This document shows positions 1 to 14,035 of a DNA stretch of 64,000 nt, piece after piece. Origin of the DNA: Anaeramoeba flamelloides. Taxonomy: Eukaryota > Metamonada > Anaeramoebidae. Each line of letters begins with the position of its first letter. The stretch's first letter is position 1. Made by a program: the position numbers and the translations under genes. A model generated the notes under the pieces. The model saw only the letters and a list, made by a program, of their open reading frames with translations, was not told where the DNA came from and did no database searches. The stretch lies in assembly GCA_027625915.1 (NCBI GenBank), contig JANTQA010000029.1, positions 4,836,001-4,900,000 on the forward strand. The letters are read 5' to 3'.

Positions 1-3000
1 ATTATTTAATTTCTTTTCAAAAAAAATTAATTTGGTTAAAGTTTTAAAAATGGTGGAATTTATTTCTTGATTTGAAATTAATTGTTTGTTCATCATTACT
101 AAATGAAAGAAGCAATTTAAAATATAATTTATTGTTGTTGGCATTTCCTTATTTGGGATTTTGTATGTGTTATTAAATGAATTTGCCGATAGAGCTTTAA
201 ATTCATTAGGTATATTCTCCATTTTAGTTATCAATATTTGACTCAATTCGGTGATTAAATTAGGAACGATGAAGCCATCATATTGATTAATTAAATCTGA
301 GCAATTGATCAGACAGATCAGATTTAAGGAGGCATTTTTTGAAATAGTTTCGTTTGTGGAATTAAGATTAGAAATAAATAAATCAATCCCTTGGTTGATT
401 ATTTCAATATTGGGTTGATTTGAATTTAATTCCACTATGCAAATCATAGTGTAAAGCCATGATCCATGGTTATGTATTTTTTTAGGAATTTCTTCTTTGT
501 TAAGTTCTTTTTTACTTTGTTTATTTTTTCTTTTCTTTTTGGGTGTGGTGGCTTTCTTCTCGTTATTATTTTGATCGTTTACATTATTATTACAATCGGC
601 AGAGTTATTATTTTTTGTACAATTTTCTATATCAAAAAAATTGCTTAACATAAGAAGGTTTTCCAAGCTGTTATTTAAATGACCACTTCTTTGACTTTTG
701 GTTAATTGTTTATGAGAATTATTTAAAAAGTCATATAAAAGTTTGGAAAAAATATTTCTAAAATTGGAATTTTCCATTTTTAATGATTCTAGAAATTCAG
801 TTTTATTATTATTAATTTTATTTTTTTTCTTTTCATCGTTTTTCGTTTTCGTATTCTTTTCCTTGTTACTCTTTAATTCCTTTGGAACTACTTGCTTGAA
901 TTTATTTGTATTTAAATCCGATTTTTTTTTAATGAGCTTATTTATCGTTTGTTTGTTAATTGAAATTTTTCCCTCGAGTGTTTTTTTAAACACGTTAAAA
1001 GATTTTAGATCTTGGGAATTAGCAGACACCAATGGATTATAATCATAAAAATTTTTAAATTCATCCTGGTAACAAACTAATGAAGAAATGATTGCAAATG
1101 CGTAAAAAGTTATGGGGGTATTTAAATCGTATTCTGTCGCGGGGCCAAAGTATCGAATTATATTTGTGGCATACGAATTAATTAAATTGTTTGATCCCGA
1201 AAGGCAATACCCAAATATCCTTGAAGAATACCGATAAATGATTTTTGTAATTTGCTGATCGTTATGCTTAAGCCCTTTGATTAGCACATAATAAAATTTT
1301 GATAACAAATTTGTTGGAATTTGTTCATTTGATCTGCAAAACAATGTACAAATGCCCAGATAGGAGATATTTCGACCTGAATAATATTTCCCAATCCTTT
1401 GGCACCCTCCAAAAAAAATTGGACTGAATAAATTTAGAATTGGGAGCTTCGTGCGCCTTATTTTTTTCGATATTTTTTTCTTGATACAATACAGGAGATT
1501 TAAGATTTCCAAATATGCAGAGATAGAATATGAGTACACGTTGCTATCCTTAATTAAATTGCATTTTTCAAATAAATCTATATATGAGACAATTAAGAAA
1601 AAAAATAAATTGAGATTGAGATTAGTAAATAAATTTATTTTTCTTCGTTTTCGAAATTTTATTTTTTTATTATTGTTTTTTTTTTTTTTGTTAATATGCA
1701 AACTTTTTATTTCTCTTATAAGATCGGAAGGAATCTTAGAAATTGAATATGATTTTTATTTTTTTTATCTTTCTTTTGATTTTTTTTTAATTAGTTTGAT
1801 CATTTTTTCATTTTCATTTCATTTTTTGAATTACATAACTTATTTAGTTAGATTAATAATTTTTTTTAGAATTATTGATTTTAATGTTTTAAAAATGACT
1901 TTCTTTTCAATCAAAAAACTCAATTAAAATTAGTTGATATTATCTCACATTTGACTGATCGATATTTGTTTGTACAATTTCAACAAATTTATCACTCCAT
2001 TTATGTATTTTACTCATTTCAAAATTTTATAAACAATCTTTTTTTATTAGTCTAGAAATGATATTTATTTTGTGGGTATTGTGACTGATAAATAATTGTT
2101 GCATTTCAATTCTTTTGTGGTTTTTTCTAATCTGGTGTTTCGTAATAAATTTATTTAACGATATAACTCTATTTAGAAAAAAAAATGGTGACCATTAAAT
2201 TTTAATAAATGTAAGATAATAATAAAATATAATTATCATTTATTTATTAATTATTTCCAATTTGTAATTTCTTGTTTAAAATTCTAAATTGTGGGTAGTT
2301 ATAAGTCAGTCTGGATGAAACATTTATCAATTGAGGGATTTTTTAAAATAGTCATTGTGTAATATATTTAAATTATTATTTTTAAAAAAAATTCATAAAA
2401 AAAATAAAGAAAAAATGAATTCTTACGAAAAAAATGTTTCCAAAAATATAATGCATTTTTTTTTGTTATAGAATAATTATTTTTTATTGGTCTAAATAAA
2501 TTTAAGGGGTGAATAGAATAATAAAATAATCAAAATAAAAATCAATAATTAAGTTTTGAAAAAATACATTTTTATGTCTAATAAACAAACTAAATAAAAG
2601 TATTACCGAAATTTTAATTCAAGTTCAAATTTTGTTTTTTTTGGAATGATACTTTTCTCTCTTGGTATATCTTTCTATTGAATTTTATTTATTAGTTTAT
2701 AGAAAAATAGTCAAGATCAAAAAAAAAAAAAAAAAAAAATTTGTTTTTTCATCGCATTATCATTAGCTTTGTTATTGTTTATTTGTTGTAAAAAAATGAA
2801 AAAAAAAAAAAAATTAAAATTAAAATGGATATTTACATATAAATTATGATTTCTTTCATCTTTATCAAATTCGAAATATTTGTAATCATCATAAAAATGG
2901 AGATATTTTTGATATTTTATTTCTTCAATTAATGGATTTTGAAGGCCGAATAAAAAATGATGGATTTTTAAAGTGTATAATAATAATGATCTTTTCCATT

Positions 3001-4313
3001 GGATCAAAAGAGGTGACCATTCTTTTACTCTAAAAAATAAGTTTTTTATTAAATTCCAATGGTAGCGGCTATTTGATTGCAAGACAATCCAAATATTAAA
3101 AAATCTCTAGATGTGTCCCAAATGAAATTTTGGAAAAAAATAATTTGATTAATAATTGAATTTATTGAAAAAAAAAAAATAAATAAATAAATTATATTTG
3201 AGGAAATTAAAGTTAAGATTTGATTTATATTTAAATTGGTTAAAAATATATTTATATTTACGTTAATAATTTCTCCTGCAAAGTGATAAATTTCCTTGTT
3301 TTGGTTTTGTAAATATTCTTGATTTAGAAGAGAAGAAATAATATCAAAAGAATATTTGAAAATAATTTCCCAAGTTTTTCTTGATAAAAAGGCTGATTTT
3401 TGAAATGCTAAGACTTCAAAAATTTTGATAATTCTTTTCCATTTCTTTATTGTTGTTTGAATGGTAAGAGTATCTAGTTTGAGATCAAAAAGGTTTTTCA
3501 TTAATGTGATAATTGATGTGTGAAGATGTTGCTGGCAATATTTCAAGGCATGTGGGCGTTCCTTTTTTTTTTTTTTTTTTTTTTGTTATGGTTATAAATT
3601 AATTTTATTAATAAAAAGTAATAAATATATATTTTTTTAAAAATCGTATAATTTAAAAAATTGGTTTATAAAGGTATTTAGATAGAAATAATTTTGATTT
3701 ATTGTTTTTTTTTATTTAGAATAGAGTATTTTCTTTAAATTTTGATTTTAGAAGGGTGTTTAATTAATTCAGGTTGTAGTTAATTTAATTGATTTTAGAT
3801 TGAAATTAGATGAAAATAAAATAGTATTAATTAAGGAAATCCATCAAAATAAAATTTTTTATAAAAAAATGAGATTATTGTGAGTAAGGTAAAATTTCCC
3901 TAAATTCTGATTTTATTCACAAATCAAAATAGTTTTCACATAATCTAACATTTCTTTCGGAAAGTATCTTAACCAATTAAAATATTTGAGTTAATTTTTT
4001 TATCTTGTCAAACAAGAATAAAAATTTAATGCATTTTCTTTATTTTTTTTTTTTTTTTTTATTTATTGCTTATGAATTTAAAAATCGGTTTTTGAAGAAT
4101 AAATTGAAAACAAAATATGATTTATTTTTGTTTTCAATTTTTTTTTGTTTTATCGAAAATGTGTTGATTATAGTGTTTATTAATATTTTCACTAATATTG
4201 AATAATTTCAGCAAAATTGCAAATAATTGACACATATGTGAAAAGATAATTCATAAATATGTTGATTTGTTATTAATAGTCTCATCTTGAAGATTATCTC
4301 TCTTTTAAGGCTC

Positions 4314-4344
<31 letters not shown>

Positions 4345-7337
4345 AAATATAATAATTAAAGAGTTTTTAATAATATTACGAAAAACAAAAAATAAAATAA
4401 AAAATTAAAGAAAGGGAATAGAATTGTTTACAATGAGCCATTTTTCAACAATGTCTATAATTTTTATTTTTAAATGTTCATATTTTTGTGGTAAATGAAA
4501 TGTTTGGGAGAAGATCTCAAAGATTATATTCATCAGCATTGAATCTTGATAAATTATTCTTGAATAATCAGGATCTTCAATGCAATATAAAATAAAATTA
4601 ATAATTTCTAAATGTAATGGTTGTGGGCAGCCCATTCTAAATCCAATTTCTGTACATAATAATTTGTATATATTTAAGTAAAGGGAATAACAAAAAAAAA
4701 AAAAAAAATTGGTTTAAAATTCTCTTTTTATGATTTAAAATTAACATTTTTAAAAAGGTTTTTGAAAGAAACTAGTTCTCAATTTTGAAAATTTTTAAAT
4801 TTTTTGATTCTTTGATTACGGTATTATACATTTGTGGAATAAAAACTTTTATTTTTTTTTTTTTTAATTTCTCACATTGGCCTTAAATTCTCAAAATTTT
4901 TTAAACTTGCTATATTTCGATGAATTGAACCAAAAAATCTCTATTTTTTTTTTCTACTTTTTGGAAATGGTATGGTAATAAATTAATGTATTAAATCAAT
5001 TTTAACCACAAAATAATTTCCTTGTAGTATTGTATACGATAGACTTGATTGGTTTTAGAGTCCATAGATGAGTACTCACCCTTAAAATTTTTTAACTATA
5101 AATGAAGGTTGAATGAAATTTTTTGGCAGTACCCAGTTGAATTTTTAAACAAGATTTATTTTAGTCAGTATTTTGACATTGGTATGGTATTTGTATAGAA
5201 AATGGGAAAATATTTTCACTTCATCTACACTTTTTCATTTACTATTATTTTCCAATGAAAAAATGAAAATTTTTAGTTCACTTTTCAAAATATTTTTCTA
5301 GTTTATAAGTCGAAAGAAAATCCAAAATCTTTAAAAGATCGTTTAGAAATGATTTTTAGACAACAAACTAAACTTACTTAGAGGACTCTAAGACAAATAT
5401 TTTACTCTGTTAATTTGATTGTAACAGTACTAATTAAGTGTTTCATTTTGGAACTTGATAGAAAAATTTTCATTTATTAATTGGAAAATAACAGTATCTT
5501 TTTTCAAGTTGAGTTTTCAAAGGAGTAAATTGGGATTTGAGTGCTCTGTTTGTTTGTTTAGTACCTTTTTTATTTGATATATTCGTATATATTTTGTGTA
5601 AACTCAGAATCCTAAATGAAAAGAATTTGAGAATTGAGAAAAAAGAAAACGAAAATGTAAATTGTTTCCGTTGATTATTCAAATACAGTAGTATAAAATG
5701 TCAGCTCATTTTCTTTATTCAAATCTTAGATCATCTTTTCGTCTCGGATTCTAAGTTTACTCGAAGTGTAGCTTGAAAAGAAGCCAAACAAATAAATGAG
5801 AGAGCACAAATTTCACGAAATAGATGATAATTAATAAATAAAAGGAAAATGAAAACGAAATGATAAATATTTGCCCATTTCTCCGAAACAGGACAATCCA
5901 AAAATCACCAGTATTATTTCAGAATTTAAAAGCATCAAAAAAAAGGGCAAAAAACAAATGGACATGAGACGAATTTTGTCATGTTTAAAAGATTCAAAAT
6001 AACGATTAGATGGCTAAAAAAAAAAAATATTTCATTTTTGACAAAAAAAAAAAAAACTTAAAATAGAAAAAGGCAACTGAAAGACAAACCTTCATTTTCA
6101 AGGACGCCGATGTTTATACAAACAATTGGATACAGGGTTGTTAAAAAGTGATTTTTCAAGATCTCAATCCAAAATTGTTTATTGTCTGTTTTTGTTTTAA
6201 TAAATTCCAGTAAGGCATGCAAAGAATCAACTCGTTCTTGTTTTGTGTCCTTTGTTCTTTCTTTCTGACTGACATTTGAAATTTGTTCTTTTGAATGGAA
6301 AGAAGTAAGAATTAATGTGAATTCAAAATTTATTTCAATTCATCTTTCCTAAAAGTTAAAAAAAAAAAAAAAATTCCAAATTAATTCTTACTTTTGTTTG
6401 GCGGGTGCAAAAAGAAAATTGGTAACGGCTTAAAATCTTGAGCAAAAGTATCAAAACAAATCGTTGATTGTAATAAAGTTGTCATTTTTTCATCACAATT
6501 GTCGGATAGAATATCTATGAAAATTAATAAAATTTCAATCCCCTTTGTTCTGAGAAACTGCTTTTGTTCAAGGCTTGTCAAATATTCGATCAGTTGCACT
6601 AGAAGTGGCCATGTAAACAAGAAATTTTAAGAAAAAAATTAATTTGAAAAAAAAAATTTAATTTTTGGTGATTTTCAAAAAGAAGTTAAATGGGAAATTG
6701 AAGAAAACTTACAACAGCTTCTGTTTTGCCATTTTTTTTGAAGAAGATCTTTCAAGTAAACTAATAATTTCTCAAATAAAATAAAAAGTAATTGTGAGTT
6801 TGAGAAATTTGGTGGTTTTGTGGCTGTGTTTGGAGAAAGTTAAAGTTTGTAATGAAAGAGAAAAGGTTTGAAAAGTTTCAAATAATTAAAAAAAGAAGAA
6901 AGAGTTGAATGTGGGAATGGTATTAAAAATAATGTATATATTTCTATTTTGAGTTTTTTTTTCACTTATTTTGGAAAGTTTTTTTTTTCACAATTTTTTG
7001 GGAAAGCAATAAATAAAAGAAACTCTATTAAAGTTAAAAGATCCCTTGAGTGTACTTGGCTTTCGTATTAGTGTTTGGGAAATGTTGATAAGGAAAGGGT
7101 GATCATACTTGATTGGGAGACAATTCCTCGTTTAAAGCCATAAAAATTGTCGATTAATAACGAGTAGACAATTGTTGGGTATTTGTTGAAAACCTTTTGC
7201 TCTTGCCCAAGAAATGAACTTGTCATTTCTAGGTAATCCATAAATGCTTTTAATCTTTTGATTCCTTTTTTTGTTTTATCAAGAAACAAATCTAATTTTT
7301 TTGTTGATTGTTTGGTTTCTTTGTTGGTCATTGTCAT
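1..7337 (-). CDS. RalGAP alpha-subunit-like protein, N-terminal and middle part (10 exons, runs off left edge)
   Basis: Exons, 5' to 3' on the minus strand: 7337-7109, 6823-6713, 6598-6392, 6287-6090, 4649-4432, 3561-3262, 3106-2837, 2674-2607, 2012-1949, 1734-1. Together they give 1133 uninterrupted codons, and phase matches at every GT-AG junction. From memory of the family, the order of conserved helical segments follows RalGAP alpha: KKGIKRLKAF early in exon 1; exon 2 with LLFILFEKLL and a KKW end; exon 4 HFLTTLYPIV; exon 5 MNIIFEIFSQTFHLP; exon 6 SRKTWEIIFKYSFDI; exon 10 YYSGRNISYLGICTLF and YILNCFFHLV. The alpha subunit pairs with a beta subunit to activate GTP hydrolysis by Ral-type small GTPases. 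The catalytic Rap/Ran-GAP domain is C-terminal in the family and would lie left of position 1. The start is the first ATG after an in-frame stop. Exon 10 carries a long Lys/Asn-rich insert (about 480-1000). Introns 3562-4431 and 4650-6089 show nothing else. Confidence 0.82.
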
Positions 7338-9806
7338 TATGGTCGTGTTTTTTGATTTCTTTAATCAGGGTTTTTAAGTTACCTAACAAAATTAACAACA
7401 AAAAGATTTAATTTTTTAATTAGAAAAAGAAAAAAATTAAAAAATATGATTTCTACTGAATAAATAATTCTAATACTTTTTGAAGAAACCAAATTCGTTG
7501 ATTTTGTAAGAAATGTTATTCATTTATATTTACCCAAAATTAAATTTATTTTTTTTGAGTTGAAAAACTAATTTGTTTTTTTGTTGCTCAAAATAACATT
7601 GAAAATTCCATTGACTCAAATAAAACTATTTTCTTGGCGTGTAACCACTCGGATATCACCCATAACCCTCACAATTTCTAACACCAGTAATTTAAAACTC
7701 TTTTTAACAATTTTTTTCAAATTAAGAATTTTGTGTGAATTATTTGTTCGTAAAGCATTTTTGTTTTTATTTCTGGTCGGGTTAATAAATTTTTGATCTT
7801 GTTAAATTGAAAAGTGTTAAAAGCCAACAGACTTTACCAATAGTAAGCAAAAAAAAACCTTGCTTAAAGAATTCAACTTGTGTTTCCAAATAAAATTTAT
7901 AAATTCATTTCTTCAAGTTTCCAAACAACATCGAATTAAATACTCATGAGTAAGCCCAAGTTAAAATCAATTTTGAAAGTTAATTTCTTAACTCCAATAA
8001 TTTTTAAGAAAAGTTAAAATCATTTTTACTGTTTGTTTCGTAATTTTTCGACAATTTTTACTGATTTTTCTAATTTTGTTGTTTTTTACTGGCAAAAATT
8101 TAGTCTAAAAATTGACTCATTTGATGAGATACCAATTTCCAAATTGTACACATCATTTTGAGAATTTTTTTTTTTAATAATCAAACATAAAGTAAAGAGC
8201 GCAAGATTAACAGAATATTTTTTTATCGAAATCTGTGATCATCAAATATTTAGGACTTCAACTTATAAAAGAAACATGACTTTACATTTAAACTCTGGGT
8301 TCGTCAAGTTGGTTGGGTTCTTTTCACTCTAATCTTTAAATTTTCTATCAAATTGAAAAACCAACAAATTAAAAAACTTTGAGGATCACAATTGGGATTC
8401 AAAAAAGATATTAGCCTTGTTAAATTATGAAAAGTTAAGCTTTATGTTAAAAACCAAGACAATAATTAGTATTTCTTTGATTCTGTGTGGATCCAACAAT
8501 AAATTTGAAAAGTCTTTACAGTTTTTCTTAGGTTGAGTTATTAGAATTTCTTCAACATTTTGTTGTTTTTCTTTTGTTATATTTTTTCTTGAAAACCAAA
8601 TTCTAGGTCAGAAAATTTTAAACCTTTCTTCTCCCAGAAAACAAAAGTGATGTTCTCTATTAATTTCTTTCTTGCTTGTTTGATAAAAAGAACAACACAA
8701 AAGTTGAAAAGAAAATTATTTTTCCAAAAAAACTGTTTGGTTGTCAAATTTTGGTTTAGTTATTTTTTTATTTTCAGGTATCAGCATTTCGTGGTTTTTT
8801 TTACAGAAATTATTTGTAAGTAACTTTTGAGACTTTATTATTGTTGGTTGTACAAATAGAAAATTCAAGAGTGATAAAAAATAATGTGAATCAGAAGATG
8901 AGTTATCTTTTTTTTTTGTCAAAAAACTTTCAATTGATAGCTATTAAAATGTTACTTAATTCATTTTCAATTTTTAGATCATTTCAAAAAAGTAAAAAAA
9001 TAAATTTCTAGTTTTTTCATAAAAAGATGAGATACAAAAAAAAACTTTTTCTAATTTTAAAAGAATTTTTTTGGTGTAAACAAGGTTTTAAAAAAGATCG
9101 CCAAGAGTTTCATAGGCTCTAAAAAAAGATTTTATTTAAACTCATTCCTTCATATACATTATTAAAAAATTCAAAACTTTTGGGGAATTATTCCTTTTTA
9201 AAAAGTATCAATTTGAAAAAAGAGTAGTATCAAACTTAAAGTATAGTGGAGACACCAAAGTGTGGAGAAGAATACTTTTTTTGAAAAAAGTTCTTACTTT
9301 ATTCAAACAAAAAACATTAAAAAAATTTATAATTCTGGCAATTTAAATTAAAAAAAAAAAATCCATCTAAAAGACTATGTACCAAGATTTCCAATCTTTT
9401 TTTTAAATTTTACAAAAGGCTGTATTTTCTAAAAAGAACCAACTTAGTGTGTTAATGAATTATTCGAACAAAGTTTTTCAACAGATCCTGACTAAAAAAA
9501 GCGAAAATATCCAAAATAAAATTAAAATCATGTATTCCGAAAATTAATGAGATCAAAAAATTTGATTTAAAATTGGGAACTTTGATGATTTTTCACTTCA
9601 TATGTATTAGTGTTTGATCATCATGGGAAGTTGAAAGAAATTTTTGTTACTTTTAGTTATCGATTACCATAAAAGTAAGTTAAGTGTGACTAATAAATCT
9701 TTTAAAGGATTATCCGATAAAGCAGAAATGCTGAAATTTTAAAGAAGAAAATACTGATAGATTCCTATATATTTTTTTAAGATTTTACTTAAATTTCCAT
9801 TTATTA

Positions 9807-9976
9807 CAGCCAGTTCACCTTTTTACAGACAAAGTTTGGTAGAAATTTAAGGCTGAACAAAAAGTACAAATTAAAGCAAAAGAGTTAAAAAGATACCAAA
9901 AAATTTGCCTTGATTTCAGATTTTTTGTGTACCTTAATTTATGTTGAAAGGGTTGTTATAAAAGTGCAGTCGAGTG
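9807..9976. mobile_element. CAG-ended MITE, diverged copy
   Basis: The left end reads TACAGCCAGTTCACC and continues into AAATTTAAGGC. The right end is a diverged reverse complement (GTGCAGTCGAGTGTA). Length and end sequences match the better preserved copies at 24090-24285 and 41995-42188. TA dinucleotides flank both ends. Confidence 0.55.
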
Positions 9977-10818
9977 TATGTTTTTTCACACTTTTGACAC
10001 AGAATTTTATTGATTAAATTGGAAAGCAACTTTGGAATTAATTGACAATCATGAGACACTTTTCAAAAAGAAATTTTTTTAAAGAATAGAACTTGTGGTT
10101 CGGAATAAGAAAAAAACAAATAAAATATAATGTAATTTTTTTTTCAATTTGGCAATTTTTCAAAAAATCTGAATAAATTTATTTTTCAATATCTTTATTA
10201 AAATCAATCAGTAGAAAACCATTGGAAGATCAAAAATAATAAATAAGAATCCATTAATTCTTAATAATAATACAATTTATTTGTACTTATGATGATATTT
10301 CATCAATAAAAGTTTGGAAAATTTACAGATCTCGATTGTAGTACTATTTTCAAGGGTGAAAATTTCTCGTATTTATTTTCTTTTTGATCAAAAAAAGGGT
10401 TTTTTAAGGTGCTTAATCTCACAAAATTTTCAATAATATGTAAAATTTAAAACAGTATTTTGTTGTTTAAAAATGATTTGTAAACTTATTGTATTGCCAG
10501 GGTTTTTATTGAAATAATTCGGGTAATTTTTTTTTTTTTTCATTTTTGGGAAATATTTCAATGAGTATATCTTAAAATCAATACTATTGGTATTAATTTA
10601 ACCAATACTAATATTTTATTTTATTTGATTTTACCAATTTATAAATCAATCAACCCATCAAGAGGATTTTTTATGAACTGTAAAATAAAAATAAAAAAAT
10701 ATTCCCTATCTTTTTGAGAATACCTTACACAAACAAATACACAAAAAAAAATATCAAAGAATGTATTCAATTTCTTAATTACAAAACTTCCAAGTTGAAA
10801 CAATCCAAAAGAAATGAT

Positions 10819-10945
10819 CTGAAAATAATTTGATAAAAATTTTCACTTTCTTTTATTTTTCCTTTTACAATAGAGCCACAAATTACAACCCGCTTCTTTG
10901 AAAACACCATTCCAAAAAGAATGAGGAAAAGGCCAACCAATCTAA
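10819..10945. repeat. Partial copy of the 45977-46143 MITE
   Basis: The block containing TACAACCCGCTTCTTTGA and the preceding TTTTCACTT-rich arm matches the element at 45977-46143. The right terminal repeat is not recognisable. Confidence 0.5.
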
Positions 10946-11306
10946 AATTTACACACATTATTATACAAAGACTATAGAACTTATTACATTAGACTCTGTC
11001 AAAGTGAAGCACAAAATTACAAGTATGAACTATAACCTGATAAACAATTAGTAATTTTAGGCACAAAGTATAGTAACAATCCTAATAAAATAATTAATTA
11101 AAAAAAAGATAATCTTAACAAAGAAAAAACATAATTGTATTAGTAAAAAATTTCATAATTTTTGAAAATAATCGTAATTTTACAACCAAGTTAAAAATAC
11201 GGTAACCAACCACTGGACTTCAATATTGCAAATGATAATTCTTGGATTTGTATTGAAAAGAAGATTAATCAACAAAAAAACTTTTTTTGCATTGTATTTT
11301 ATTTTA

Positions 11307-11720
11307 CTGTTGTGGAAAAAAAGTGAAACTGGAAAAAAGGTGAAACGCGGTTTTTAATTGGGAAAATTACTGAAAATGAAAAGTAAGATCAATAAAAAAA
11401 AGAATAAATAAATAATAAAGAAAAAATGAAGTATTCGCCATAATAACAGTTTTTTAATACTATCTTTTGAAATGGGTTTTTCTTTGATTGATCAATTATT
11501 AAAAATTTGTTTAAAAAATTGACTATTTTTGAGATCTCCAAAACCACACCAATAATTTTGATAAATCAATGAGATTTAAATTATATTTGTTGGGTTGATT
11601 GAAAATAATATAATGAGTTATTATTTGAAGTTAATTGTTTTCTTCATTTTATTGATTTTACTTTGAATTTTCAGTAATGTTACTAATTAAAAATTGTGTT
11701 TCACTTTTATTCCACAACAG
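11307..11720. mobile_element. CTGTTG-ended MITE with TTA target-site duplication
   Basis: Terminal inverted repeats of roughly 90 bp start CTGTTGTGGAA and end TTCCACAACAG. Both arms contain an AAAGTGAAAC block and a TTTTTAATT...TTACTGAAAAT block. Both ends are flanked by TTA, the 3-bp duplication typical of PIF/Harbinger elements. No transposase is encoded. It is related to 38879-39336. Confidence 0.75.
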
Positions 11721-11815
11721 TTATTATATTATCCATTATCATGGGTTTAGTAAAAAAAATCCCTAGTTTTATAAAACACCCAAATTATGATTTAGAAATA
11801 ATTGGGATGAATAAA

Positions 11816-11818
<3 letters not shown>

Positions 11819-11846
<28 letters not shown>
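11819..11846. repeat. (TA)n microsatellite
   Basis: Uninterrupted alternating AT run between non-coding flanks. Confidence 0.9.
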
Positions 11847-11849
<3 letters not shown>

Positions 11850-11908
11850 CACCAGTACACCATAAATGAAAATTGTTCTACTTTGCAATAATAGCAAAAG
11901 TGTTAATA

Positions 11909-12080
11909 TAGTTAGTTTAATTTTTAAAACACAAATACCCAACAAAATTTAAGGCACAAAAAAAAATCATAAATTAAGTAACAAAATTCAAATTCTAGTA
12001 AATAAATTTGTGAAAAAAAATTCCAAAAAAGGTTTGCTTTAATTTGAGATTTTTGTTTCTGCCTAGAATTTAAAAAGTCA
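11909..12080. mobile_element. CAG-family MITE, degenerate copy
   Basis: The left arm (TATAGTTAGTTTAATTTTTA, then AAATTTAAGGCACAAAA) and the later TTAATTTGAGATTTTTGT block match the 41995-42188 element in order and spacing. The right end is worn away. Confidence 0.5.
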
Positions 12081-13587
12081 AAAATTAAAAAAAATCAAAA
12101 ATTAAAAAAAAAAAAATAACTATTCTGACTCCGACTATTGACCAAATCATATAAATTTTGAAAAAAAATTCTTTGTTGAAAAAATTTCACAAATTTCACA
12201 ATGAAAAAAAATATTAGTTTTTTTTAAATTTTAATTTTTATTTTTTTCTTTTGAAATTATTTAGAATTAAATAACGACATTGATATTAAATGTTAAACAA
12301 CATATCAAACAAAATTTTAAATGTGATACCACAATATATTTTATATGAATAAATTATTTAATCAAGTATTTATACTATATTGGAGTACAAATACCCCTAA
12401 ATAAATTACAGTAAAGTATGATGTGTTTTAATCATTTAAAACAAAGACATTTTTTATATTTCGATAAAATTTTCAAAAAAAAAAAAAAATTTTTTTTACG
12501 AAATTTTGATGCAAAAATAATAAAATCACAAAAACCAAGGAAAATTTTTCAAAAGTTGAAAAAAAAATTTATAATTATAAAAATATTTTTTTATTGTTAG
12601 TGACTATACAAAGTTTAATTATAATTTTTTCTTTCCAAGATAATTTTTTATAAATACTATATCTTATAATGCTTTGATAACAATTCAAATAAAAATTTTT
12701 GATTGCAAGGTAATTATTATATTTTGGGTTCTCATGGATATATATCTATTTATACACCATATAGAAAAAAAATAAAGAAAGAGATGGATTAATATAAGAA
12801 AGAAAAACAAAGTGGGATAAAAAAAGATCTGAGTGTGATACTAAAGATACATTAGCAACATTTTATAAGTTTTAAAAACAATCTTAATATAATATATCTA
12901 ATAAAAAAAATCCATGAAGGTTTTAAAAATTATACATTATTAGCAATTGAATTTCACTTTTAATTAAATTACAATTTAAGAGTTTAAAAATTCCTTTCCT
13001 TTTGTTAATAATGTTTTTCTTTATAAAAATGTATAAAGTCAAGTGAAATCTTGCTTAATTAATTATATAACTATATTTAATTCCCCGATTTTTATTTATA
13101 TTAAATTAATTTAAATCGAATGATTATTACAAATTTTATTTTTACTAGTTTTTGTTTTTTTTTGATTTTAAATTCAACAATTTTATTTTCAATAATTAAA
13201 GATAGCATTTTTACAACTTGAATTATTCTTATTGATCACTTTATAGTTAATTTTGCAAAAATTATTAATTTTCTTTTCATTCAAATTGAAATCAATAATA
13301 ATTATTTTAAGAACTCGTTGATTTTTGAGAAGAGTAAGAATTTATTTATTTATTAATCTTTATTACTTCTTATCTTTTTTGAGATTTAGAAAAAGATATT
13401 CTGTAAATTGTATTTCCATTATATTAAGATCTTGTATCATACTGTCTCGTAAAAAATATTTTGAAATATTTTTTAAACTATTTAAAAAAACAGTTTTTCT
13501 GTTTTCTTATTTCATTATTTCTCAAAAAATTAAATATTGTAACAATACATCTATATTTCAAGAAATACTTTAGTACGATATTTTTCA

Positions 13588-13812
13588 ACTTGTGATTCTT
13601 CAAAATGAAAATTTGTTTGGAAATACAGATTTTTTTAAAAATTCTTTGAATTTTTTACAAATACAAGAATCATTTTGTAAATGATTATCAACAAATAGTA
13701 CAATTTCATTTATATATTTTTTAGGAGACGTTTAAACATAGTACCGTAAAATGAAATGACTTTCAATTAGTAACATACTTTAATTTTAAACTTGATCCCT
13801 TAACATTTTAAA
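13588..13812 (+). repeat. Dispersed repeat H, copy 1
   Basis: It shares with 19082-19322 the ordered blocks GAAATACAGATTTTTTT, a TTTTTTAGGAGACGTTTAAAC-like segment, ACATACTTTAAT and CCCTTAA. A reverse copy lies at about 32545-32665. It sits just upstream of RFC1. No coding content. Confidence 0.55.
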
Positions 13813-14035
13813 AAACATAGTGGAATCAATAAATTAATAAAAAATGTTAATAAAAACTACAATTACTTCCAAAAAAGGAAACTATCCAGAAAAACACTTT
13901 AAAAGAAAGATTTGTTAATTATCATTTTTTTTTAATTTATTTTGTTTAATAAGCCTTTAGTGGTTCAAAGAATTTTTTAAATTCTTTTTATCCAACGAAT
14001 AAGAAATTAGATCCAGATCCAACACTATCAAACAA

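Larger units (their letters stand above)
7338..14035. other. Intergenic region between divergent RalGAP-like and RFC1 genes, repeat-rich
   Basis: No convincing exon was found; the ORFs here are short and F/K/N-rich, as expected by chance in such AT-rich DNA. The stretch holds mobile-element copies listed separately (9807-9976, 10819-10945, 11307-11720, 11909-12080, 13588-13812) and a (TA)n microsatellite near 11819-11846. The promoters of the two flanking genes should lie at its ends, but no motif is recognisable. Confidence 0.5.

Noticed and set aside
466-1927. Plus-strand F/L-rich ORFs at 466-648, 743-1042 and 1451-1927
   Set aside because: They lie opposite exon 10 and the last intron of the RalGAP-like gene; the minus strand carries the conserved peptide pattern.
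5470-5682. Minus-strand ORF of 70 codons
   Set aside because: It lies inside the 4650-6089 intron. Exons on either side join in phase and cover the expected conserved segments without it.
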